From Asterochloris sp. CNOR1 (Eukaryota > Chlorophyta > Trebouxiophyceae > Trebouxiales > Trebouxiaceae): a DNA stretch of 64,000 nucleotides. Under the pieces are notes generated by a model. It was given only the letters and a program-made list of their open reading frames with translations. It was not told the origin of the DNA and searched no databases. The position numbers and the translations under genes were made by a program. This document shows positions 44,067 through 53,800 of this stretch, in pieces. Each line of letters opens with the position of its first letter. Position 1 is the first letter of the stretch. The DNA is taken from positions 3,100,001 to 3,164,000 of the forward strand of contig OZ017746.1 of the NCBI GenBank assembly GCA_963969365.1. The letters run 5' to 3'.

Positions 44067-47000
44067 ATGACCTGCGCAGGCAAGTCAGATGGGACGATAG
44101 GTCAACAGCTGCACACACCTAAAATGCAACCCTTGAGTGGACGTGCATGTGGCAGTTGCGACCGTGGCATGCAGAACAGATCCTTACCGGAGCTCCATCA
44201 TCGCACATGCAATCCAACACACCCTGCCTGCCAGATGTTCCACAGAGCAAGGAGCTGCAAACGCCGGCCTCAGAGGCAGCAATGCAGCAGCCCTGTATCT
44301 GCCGTCAGTCAAAATCCAGTAGGCACAGCTGGGGGCGGCGGCAGCTCAGCAGAGGAGCCAGGATTTGATGATCTGGTGGTGAACGATGACTTCTGGCATG
44401 AGCTTGGGCTCTCTGACAAGGAGATCAAGAAGATGAGAGCATTCCGCGTGAGGCTCTGAGGCAGTGCTGACCGCGTGTGCATGACAACTGGCTCCAGGAT
44501 GGCAGCCTTGTCAAGCTGTATCTTGCGTGCCTTTGCATGCCACTGCCTTGAGGGAGGTGCGCTGCCACCGGACAGCAGGACATGCTTCTGGGTCTGTGCA
44601 GGCAGATGATCTGGACCCAGAAGGCATTGAGCTGGGCCTGGAGGATGATCTGCCACAGGAGGATGACACCCCAAAGCCCTCAGCCTATGGCACACAGGTG
44701 GTACTGCATGTCGCCGGCTAAGACTTGAGTGCAGTTGCGTATGCATCAGGCCCCAGTTGCTCAGACAGCTCGCTGTCTCCCCTGCAGGCCCTTGTGCTGG
44801 CAGGGTTCACGCCACAAGAGCTGATCAAGGCAAGCCCTGCACCTGTGCAGCCCTGCTTCTGCACCAATAGACTGCAAGTGCTGACCCATTGTGGTGCTGC
44901 CTCATCATCTTGACTTGTGGGCAGGGCCTGACCAGCACCATGTGTTCGCCCATGGCCTTTGCCTATGTGCAGGCACTGACACGCCTGGCCAGCTCAACTT
45001 GTTGCCTACCTCGATCGCGTACCTCCAGCTGCCTGCCATACCTGCTACCTGCCTCTGAGCCCCTCGCCCCAACCCTGCAGACAAGGCTGGCCCTGGATGA
45101 GATGGGGTGGGAGGGCTGCAAGATGGTGCCCTGCACAGGCACCCTCCTGCACACCAGCGTGAGCCAGGTGGTCGAACTTCCAGAGCCCAACTGGGGCCAG
45201 CCAGCACCTGAGGACTGGACTGTGGGCGGCAACTGGTCATCAGAGCGGGCTGCCCTGTTCTCTGGGACCAAGTGAGCCTGCTATGCCAGCTGGCAGGGGA
45301 TTATACAGGGGGTTTGGACCTGCTGAATGTGCTCCCTGCCTGGCCGGGGAATCTGCCAGGCTCGCGTGCAGTATGCCCCGCCTGATGTGACAATGGCTGT
45401 AGCATCGCAACAAGCCTTCTGTAGCTGCAGGCTCTAAAGATCAGGGAGCGTATTGCCATTGGAGCTGCCATGCGATCGACAAAGCTTCATGCCGCTGTTG
45501 CCTGCAGCTTCAAGGACATGTTGAACATCCTGACAGTTATGGAGGAGGCAGGCCTGCCCCTGCTGTGTGTGAGCATCAACGACGGAGCTGTGGCTCGCAG
45601 GCCACTTGGAGAAGCACTGGCTGAAGCCGTGAAGGTGGGCGCCCCTGAAACATGTCACTGAGCATCAGTCCTGAAGACAGGGCAGCACGGCAGCAGTGCA
45701 GTATAATTCAGCTCTTGAGAGCGAGCTTGCTGACAATCAAGGTGCTTCAGATGGCTGCACTTCCAGGAGCAGAGTCAGTTCTCCTGGAGCAGCCAGCTTT
45801 ATGCATGCTTGACAAAACATACAGGCGCCCTGACACCCCCGGGCTGCTAGCGCACAGCCAGCAAGGTGCATGCTTGACAGTTTGCTCATGCTATTCACAT
45901 CTGGTCCTGCAGAAACAGAGGCGCCCTCGCACAGCCAACAAGCAGGATGATTTGGACAAGGTCATGAAGGAACGCATGAGCCTGAAGCATGAGGAGCCCC
46001 TGAATGTGCCCACCTTGAACACTGCCGAGGACTTTGAGAAGGCCATTGAGGTCAGCCATATGCTTGGCTGGCCGGCCGGGCGTCCGTCTGCTGTGGTTGG
46101 GGTGTGGGCTTCTTCCGTGTCAGCCAGCAGGCATGTACGCTTGCTGGGCAGCTGCATCAAGCAAGCATAGCCTGGCGTCAGCCAGTCGGTGAGCTGCAAG
46201 GGTGGGAAGTGAAGGACACAACAGGACCATGAACAGCATTGTCAGCTAGTGCGGCTCTGGCCATGTGCGGCTGACTTGCGGCTTACTGAGTGCGGATGCA
46301 GCATAAGGCACCGGGCAAGCTGGCGATCAGCATCAGGGCGGCAATGCAGTAAGATGGCTTGCTACATCATGCTGCAGGACCTGCAGTTCCGCGTGGAGGC
46401 AGGAGACAGGCGAGGCTTCATGAAGGAGGCCCCTGGAGGCGGCAACCTCCCCCCAGGGCTGTGGAAGGCCATGACACAAGATTTGAAGGAGGAGTGGCCT
46501 GAGGGGGACTCAGAGGAGGACTCAGCTTCCGATGACGAGTCTGATGAGGAGGAGGATGCCCCGGATGCCGTGGCTCAGTCTATCGAGCAACAGCAGCAGC
46601 AGGCAGGACCGCAGCCTTCTGCTGTGGCAGCAGCGCAGGCTGTGGACCAAGCTATGGAGCAAGAGCCACCTGTGGAGAGCACAAGGCTACCGCCTGGAGC
46701 ATTGAAGGCCATGCCAAGGGCTGCCGAGCAGTGCTCGGCTGCAGCTGCTGTCGCTGACTCTGAGGAGTTTGAGGAGGTTGAGAGCTGCATAGAAGTCGAG
46801 GTCACCCCTGAGGACCAGCAGCAGGAGGCGCAGCCGTCTGCCTCTCTGGCAGGGCCCTTCAGCAAGCTGGCAGGGGCTGAGGCTGGAAGTCCACCCGTCA
46901 CAGAAGGCATGAAAGGCTCTGTGCCGGAGGCAACTGCGGCAGCCAGCCGACCTCCAAGGTCCATGGCAGCTGCAATTGAAAGGCTGCGCATGCGCAGCAG

Positions 47001-47307
47001 GAGACCCCCAGTGATGCCAGAAGCCTCTTCCAGTGGGGTAAGCTGGCCAACTGCAGCAGAACAGTATTCTGAAAGAGAACCTCTTGCACAGGCTGCTGAA
47101 CCCTTAGCAAGGGCTCAGACTGAAGATGCAGCTGAAATCCAGGGCAGTGAGCCCGCCCCACTGTCTGACGATGTCTGGGAGCAGCAGCTCATTGACCAGC
47201 GCATTGAGGAGATGGGAAAGGACGCATCTGACAGTGACCAAGCAAGCTCTGACAACAGCACTGAAGACTATAATGTCATTGATGAAATTGCGTCCTTAAT
47301 GGACTGA
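44067..47307 (+). CDS. DUF3783-like protein with acidic low-complexity tail
   Basis: Seven exons in phase (44067-44447, 44602-44697, 44788-44829, 45081-45271, 45508-45634, 45913-46050, 46378-47307) give 634 aa. Residues 1-95 are basic and Cys/Arg/Gln-rich, resembling a plastid transit peptide. The segment ALVLAGFTPQELIK, MGWEGCKMVPCTG, SERAALFSGTNFKDML and EAGLPLLCVSIND follows the pattern I associate with DUF3783, a small domain of unknown function found in plants and bacteria. A Lys/Arg-rich linker leads to a long single exon with an acidic patch (GDSEEDSASDDESDEEE) and a disordered Gln/Pro/Ser-rich tail. Intron 3 starts with GC (ATCAAG|GCAAGC), and the phase requires it. The domain assignment is from memory of the pattern and is moderately sure; function is unknown. 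The stop is 76 bp from that of the next minus-strand gene. Confidence 0.7.
45814..45945 (+). repeat. Upstream copy of an exon start (DUF3783-like gene, intron 5)
   Basis: The beginning of exon 6 (AAACAGAGGCGCCCTCGCAC, 45913) is preceded in the intron by a split, diverged copy: AAACATACAGGCGCCCTGAC at about 45814 and CGCACAGCCAGCAAG at about 45851. A repeated GCATGCTTGACA sits nearby at about 45803 and 45869. Confidence 0.65.
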
Positions 47308-47383
47308 AAGCAAGGGTCAGAATCACTTGAAACAGTGCTGGATTTTGCAAATCAACAAGGCAATCTTTTGGGTCTGGATTTGC

Positions 47384-48165
47384 CTAATACTGGCCGCCAT
47401 ATGAGCCTAGGCCGCTGTCGGCAGATGCTGGTGAGACGCTGTCCTCATTGGGCTCTCCCTCCTTCCCTTCAGGTTTCAGGACCCAGCCAGAGTCCTCCAG
47501 GAGGTCAAAGATTTTGAGGAAGGCAGCCTTGTAGATGCCGCTCAGGGTCTCTGTCTGCTTCACCAGTGTGTGCTGTGTCATCTGGTACAGCACGTATCTG
47601 CAAGAGGGGGGGCGGGAGGGTCAAGAGGCTTGATGCAGAGGACTGCAACGGCAAGCATCAAACAAGGTGAACACTTCAAGACTATGCAGTGGGTGAGCTG
47701 TGTATTGCATGCTCTCATGGGAATCCCACAAAGCTGTGCCACGCAGACCTACATGAAGGTGGCGCCCTCCATGTTTCCTTTATTCGAGAAGTACGCGCCA
47801 AGCTCGCTGATTTCTGAGCGATAGTCCTCCATCTCGACAGGTCGAGGGTCCTTCAGCATCAGCCGGACACCTCTGTTGCAGACCTGCACGTGTAGGGGAC
47901 CAACAAACATATGAGCTGGCATGCAGGTGCGCAGCAAGCCATTTAAGCTGGACTGTGTGCTAAGAGCATGCTTGCATGCTGAGCACAGACCTCATTGATG
48001 GCCTGCTGCAGATCTGGGTCCTCCTCATCAGGCACATCAGACTGAGAAAGGGCTGCCCATTGTGCAGCAGCATCCTACATCAGCAGGCACAGCCGTCAGC
48101 ACAGGCAGCGAGCTAGTGCATGCAGCAGGCTCATACGTGCGCACCTGCTCCTCCTGTGTCTGCAT
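47384..48165 (-). CDS. Small conserved-looking hypothetical protein
   Basis: I do not recognise the family. Exons 48165-48145, 48074-47991, 47883-47753 and 47597-47384 join in phase to about 149 aa. The order is an acidic N-terminal helix (SQSDVPDEEDPDLQQAINE), a charged helical segment (RGVRLMLKDPRPVEMEDYRS, ELGAYFSNKGN), then YVLYQMTQHTLVKQTETLSG and AAFLKIFDLLEDSGWVLKP, and a Ser/Gly-rich tail. No signal peptide or membrane helix is visible in this model. The chosen ATG directly follows a possible acceptor, so an upstream exon with a targeting sequence may be missing. It diverges from the membrane protein gene (255 bp) and converges with the DUF3783-like gene (76 bp). Confidence 0.6.
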
Positions 48166-48419
48166 CTGTGCTGCTGCCCAGCACACCCGTCGCTTGGGTG
48201 TGTTGCCCACTGTGCTGCTGCAGATACATGCTGTATTTGCTCGATGAGGTACTGCGATGTAGTGTACACGGGCTGAACTGAGGCAACATAGAGAAAGCAG
48301 TTCTGCCCTGGGAATGGCTTGCATGGCCTGGTTGGCACAGTCTGAGATGGATCCCCATCGATGTTTTCCTTCTATGCAGCCAGCGCACTGTCCTGTCTGC
48401 ACAGCCTCGTTCTTTCACT

Positions 48420-49898
48420 ATGTGGGCGAGGAAAGTTGTTCTCTGGTTCTTCTGGGGCATCAACACGGTGTGTCACCATTCTGCATGCAAGCGCCATGTG
48501 GCAGCGTTTGAGTCTGCTGAAAGCGTCCATGGGCAAGCATGCAGGTGGCTTCAGCAGTCTATGCTGCTCTGGCAATCACCAATGCCAGGAACCTGGGGGT
48601 GGTGAGGTTGTGCAAGTGGAGGGCCTGCCCCAGGCGCTCGGTGGCCTGGCCACATGCTCTCTCAACTGACTGTCACTGTTGTCCAGGGTTACTTTGACCG
48701 CAACCTGAATGAGAACAATGCCATCAACGGACTACTGGCAGCCTGCGTCCTCAGCTTTGTTGGAGTGGTTGCATTTGGCGTCATGTCACTCCTCGTTCTG
48801 GCAGTGTGAGGCCACAACTGCCCTTCAGGGTGCATGGGCTATCATCGTTTGCAAGTAGTTTACATGCAGGCTTGATTGTGTCCTCCAAGCTGCTGCAGGC
48901 GCAACCTCAGGGGCAGATCCATGAAGGGCTTCTGGTGAGAGCCCTGCTGCACTATTGTTTGCTAGACGCCAGCTTGGCACACCTGGTGCTGGACTGAGCA
49001 TGCTCGTGCAGCTTTTACATGCATAGTGCTGGGCATGTCCACTGTACAGTCACGCCTTCTGTGCAGCATCGCTGCTGCTCAGGCGTGTCTGCACTGTGCA
49101 TGGGGGCACACCTGCTCTGCTGACATGTCCGCAGCATGCACAGTGCATCACCTCCATGCAGGTATGGTACCCTTCTGTCATCCTCGCTGCACCTGGCCAT
49201 GCTCCTGCTGCTGTCAGGGCTGGTCCTCAACGCCTTCAGCAGCACCGTGGATTCGTGGCGCAACTCAGGGGCCTGGAGTGACCTGAAGCAAAGCGTGAGG
49301 AGATGCATGTGATCTGACAGGACACAGCCAAGCTGTGGTGTGTGTCAGCCGTTTCAGCAGGCAGCCTCAGAAGCAGCTTTTTGGGCAGCACCCATCGCTG
49401 CATCACCTTGCAGCCTTCTACACACTAGAGGGTGCGTGTCGGAGGCAGCCCTGCAGCTTGGGCACCCATCACTCAGCCAGAAGACTCAACTTGGACATGC
49501 TTGGGAGCTGCAGCACACCAGCCTCATCGTTGTCAGTGGCAGCTGAGTGCCAACTCGTGCCAGCTGCACCTGCAGCAGCTGCATGCAGCAAGCGCCTACA
49601 ATGCTCCATGCAGGTGTTCTATGCCTGCTTCATTCTGGCTTACATCCTGGCAGGGGGCTTTGTGCTGATATTTGGCCTGCTTTGGATCTGCAAGACAGCA
49701 TTCGTGGACCTGGCAGCTAGCACCCCAACAGCATCCTCACCGGCATCTGTGACAGGTGCGGCTGTGCCACTTGCTGCTGCCTACTCCGCCTGTGAGGCAT
49801 TACTCATGCTGCCTCTCTATCCACACCGCACAGGCAAGGTGGAAAAGAGCAAGAAGAGCGACCAGATTCACTTGAATGCAAAGAATGCAATTGTCTGA
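48420..49898 (+). CDS. Four-transmembrane-helix protein of unknown function
   Basis: Six exons (48420-48467, 48545-48598, 48687-48805, 49162-49294, 49614-49755, 49834-49898) give 186 aa, all in phase. The protein starts directly with a hydrophobic segment (VVLWFFWGINTVASAVYAAL). It then has NLNENNAINGLLAACVLSF leading into a second helix, a third around HLAMLLLLSGLVLNAF and a fourth around CFILAYILAGGFVLIFGLL. A short soluble loop (STVDSWRNSGAWSDL) separates helices 3 and 4, and the C-terminus is basic and hydrophilic (KVEKSKKSDQIHL). The layout resembles small tetraspan families such as MARVEL/CASP-like proteins, but I see no diagnostic residues. The call is topology only. Confidence 0.75.
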
Positions 49899-50863
49899 GT
49901 TCTTTTGGGTTTCCATCAGGCAATGAAAGGAAAATTTGTCCTGGACTGAAAACGAGAGGCGGCTGCAGATTTCTATACAACACTCATGTCTTGTCAGAGC
50001 TCAGGCAGCTCTGAGCTCTGTCAAGGCCAGAGTGCCGCTGTTGTCCGTCAAAAGGCTGTGTGAGTTGTGGCCTGATATCAGAGACCAGCCTATCAGGTCC
50101 TGAGCAGGTTATTGCACAGATGGTAAAGTTTGCTGCCCGCCGCAGATGAATCTGCCGCAGCAGGTACTTATCTGGGCACAAATTGGGTCCAGAGTGGGCA
50201 ATAGCCAGAGCTGCTTACATGGCAGCCCCTGAGCTGGCTCCTCCTAGCGTCAACATTCCTCTGCAAGCTGGGCGATATGGCAACTCTTTGTCAGCAGGCG
50301 CCGCAAATTACTACCACCTTGCCAAGATGACACTGGGCATTGCAATGTCTGGGAGGACCACAGTGGACAGCAACAGTCAGAAGGCATTGTGAGCTTGCTG
50401 TTCCAGCAAGCACGGACGGGGAGCTTGGCCAGTATGGATGTCTTGTCTGTTCTGATCAAGGTATCCATGCCAGGGGCCCGTCCTACTGGCAGCAGGTCCA
50501 CCTGACCGCATTGTGCAGTTTTCTGTTGTCGTCTGCGGGACCGACCTCTGGAGTCTTGAGCTGCTTAAGAGCAGCTTTCAAGGCCTCTGTTTTGAGGGTC
50601 TTGGATGGTCCCCAGGGAGCATGTTGCATGCCCTGTGAGCAGGCTGCTGGCAGGGACCCTGCTGTAACTCTCTAGAGGGGCTGGAGAGCAGTTCATTGTT
50701 ACTGTCAGCAAGCTGAGAGTTTCTTAGCCACAATGTGTGGTGAGTAAAGCTCTGAATGCTAAATTCTCCAAAGTTAGCGGTTGACACAAACTGGCAAGAA
50801 GACAAAATGTGCTGACAAGGACATTGGGCCACAGCTCAAAGTCTGGCCCGAGCCCACCCTGCC
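49899..50863. other. Intergenic region upstream of the lipase gene
   Basis: Nearly 1 kb, less GC-rich than the flanking genes. Short open frames exist on both strands, but none shows a domain, targeting signal or splice chain. No gene is called; promoter elements could not be recognised. Confidence 0.5.
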
Positions 50864-53800
50864 ATGCAACTCTCCAACCATCCCAGTAGACACAGCTTCA
50901 CATCAGGCACCCAGGGACAGCCATGCAGCTCATGCAGGAGGGTCAGGCGCTGCCGAACAGCGCCTCTCCTGCCTATAACGGCCTCAGTGGCCACCCCCAC
51001 CCGCCTCCCAGATCAGCAGCAAGCCCAGCAGGCCTCCGAGCCGGCTCCTTCCGTCCGAGCTCTCAATAAGCTCATTGGGGGTCTGGCCTTCTGGCAGGCC
51101 CAGCAGAAGGCCAAGGCCGATGTAGAGACCGATGACAACGTGATGGAGGATGCCGTGCAGCGAGGCAGAGAGGTGGGTTCTGGCTGACCTGGCACTTGCT
51201 GTGGACTGGCAGCAGGATCTGGGGTACCCACCGCCAAGCACGGAACGGGTCCTGGTCGGGGCTGCCTGGCGCGTGCCTGAGTGCCACATGTGATGTGACA
51301 GTCTGCCAGCACAACCTCACTGCTTGATAAGTGTGTTCCCTATTGCTGTGCGTGGTGTCAGGGGCGGTGCTGCATCAGCAGGAGTCACACTGGCCTCTAG
51401 CTGCCAGGGGCTACATTCCAGCGTTGCTTACTGCCCTGCATCTGCACTCGAAACCCTCTAAGCCCCTGCAGGCTACTCAGCAGGGCGCTCCACAGGCCAG
51501 TTGGCAGTGCGATCCGCGCCCATTGGTAAGGGGCAGCACCTGCACCCTCCCAGCCTGAACATGCGCCCAATTCCCTGCAGGCCAGCGGGCAGCATGGTCT
51601 GCAGCCCAAGCCAGCTGACATTGGGCAGTACCTGCACCCCACAGGCATCCTGGAGACGCGGTACACGCGGCTCATGGCCAGCCTGTGCTCCCATACTTAC
51701 TACATGGAGAAGCTCACGGTGAGCTGCCATGCCATGGTCGGCCGCCATCAGCCAGGGCAGCTGCAGCTTTGAGAGCATGGTGACCTGCCATGCCATGCTG
51801 TGGTTCAGGGCAGCTGCAGCTTTGAGAGCTTACCTGCCCTGCCACGCTGTGGTGGAGTGCCAGCCGCCAAGGCAGCTGCAGCTCACCAGGCTGCACCTCA
51901 ACCTTGCTTTGCCAAGCCAACTAACCTTACAATGCCAAGCCAGCTGCCAAATGGCCAGCCTCCACTCGGCAGCCTGCCCGGCCTGCACCAAGGCCATGTC
52001 CCCTGCACCCTGTCGCCGTTGTCTGGCAGCAGCGGCAGAGGGCACTGCCTGCATGATTTGCTGTGTTTCCTGCAACACCAGCAGCACAGTTGTCCGGGCT
52101 ACATGCAGCAGCCAAGGCCTTTCCACACTTTGAAGCTGAGGTGCACACAACCAAAACGCAGCCAGGCTGTCTGACGCTCTATATCACTCAGCATGCCCAC
52201 TTTTGCTTTCTGCCTTGCTGCAGCAAAAGATGCTGTGGAGGAAGCACCGGCTCAACCTGGTCACCACGTCGCGTGACATTGGCACCTATGAGGCACCTGT
52301 GTCTCGCAAGAGCGTAAAGCAGGCAGCAGCAGAGGGGGATGGCATGGCAGTCAGCCCCAGGATTGCTGAGGTGAGCCAGAGCTGCCCAGCTGGCAGAGCA
52401 TCAGGATAACTCAAGCGCTTATCAATCACCCTAGGTGCAATAGCCTGCATGCATGCTCAACAGGCCAGCAGCTCAACTGTGCTGCACCCTAACCTGCTGC
52501 GTACAGCCTGCAGTACCGCTTCTGCAGCTTGCGATGGGCAGCACCCGCCAAGCTTGCAACACCGGCTTCCAAGTCATTCTGTTCAGCAGGCTATGTTCCT
52601 CTTGTCCATAAGCTGCTTGTAGCTCACTATGAGCTTGTTGCAACAGTAGGTATGCAGGCCAATGCGCCTCATGGCAAGCAGTTGTTCGCCCTCTTGTCCT
52701 GTCCTGCACAGGGATTGAGGCTGACAGGCAACCCTCACCCCTGCAGACCAGCACTGCCACCATGGACGATGTGGCCGGGAGCTCAGCTGCCCTGAAGACC
52801 CTGAACGCTGCTCTGGAGGCTCCACCAGCCTCCTCTGCTGCTAAGTCCTCCCAGAATGGGCCCCGGCAGCTCTCCCCCACAGAGATCGTGGCACAGAAGC
52901 TGCAGGTGTGGTGACTCAAGAGCTGCTACGGTTGCCATTTATGCCTGACCATGTCGCCACTTCTGCCGCACTTCACTGCAGCGACATCAGCTATGCTTTT
53001 CCCCACAGCGAAACGTTTTGACTGCAGGCAGCAGCAGCCGCAGCTGCAGCTGCAGCAGCCCCACTGGCCAGTGGGGTTAGCAGCTTCACGGGCGCCTTCT
53101 CAGGGGCAGTTGGGGCTGTTCCCCTGGGGGCCGTGTCCAGCCAGCTGCAGGGTGCTGCGCTGGCAGGGCACAGCACGGCTGTGGCCACCATCGCAACAGT
53201 GACGGCAGCAGTGAACTCAACCTGGAGGAAGGACCACCCCAGCAAGGTCAAGTCGCAGGCAGACCCCACGCAGTGGTTTGTGTGCGACGACCCAATGTCA
53301 TTCACGCGCTACTTTGTCCTTCAGGTGAGTCGCCGGGCCTCTGTTGGCTGTGCTCTGCATGGCTCAGGTACCACACCTGCATGCCTGTAGTGAAGGCTTG
53401 CTGTGCAGTCTTGCTTGAGCAGTCCTACTGCCCTGCATGTTTTGTGGGCTGGTGCAGGACCCCTCCCTCAAGCACAGCACAGACTGCAGAGCTGTGCACC
53501 AGTCCCTGGCCCAGGCCAGTCCTTGCATGAACACATCCTTGGCTCTGCCCTGCAGGGGTCTGAGACGCTGGACCACTGGCGGGTGAACCTGACTTTCGAC
53601 CCCGTGCCCTTTGAGGACCCAGAGCTCGGAGTCAAGGTGCAAGCCTGAGCCTGATGAAGAGCTGCCCGTCTTGCACTGCGAGAGCACCTGCTGGACTTTC
53701 TGTAGAGTCATGCTGCCAATCAGTCACCGCCGATCACGGAAAGTTGCAAAGCCGTCGGATGCAACCCCCGGCTGACTGTGACTGGGGATGTGTCGCAGTG

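Noticed and set aside
45430-45507. Longer exon 5 of the DUF3783-like gene starting near 45432
   Set aside because: The open frame extends upstream, but joining it to the preceding exon breaks the phase. The acceptor at 45507 restores SGTNFKDML in frame.
48314-48669. Alternative start for the membrane protein at MFSFYAAS
   Set aside because: That frame does not join the downstream exons. The ATG at 48420 gives a phase-perfect six-exon model.
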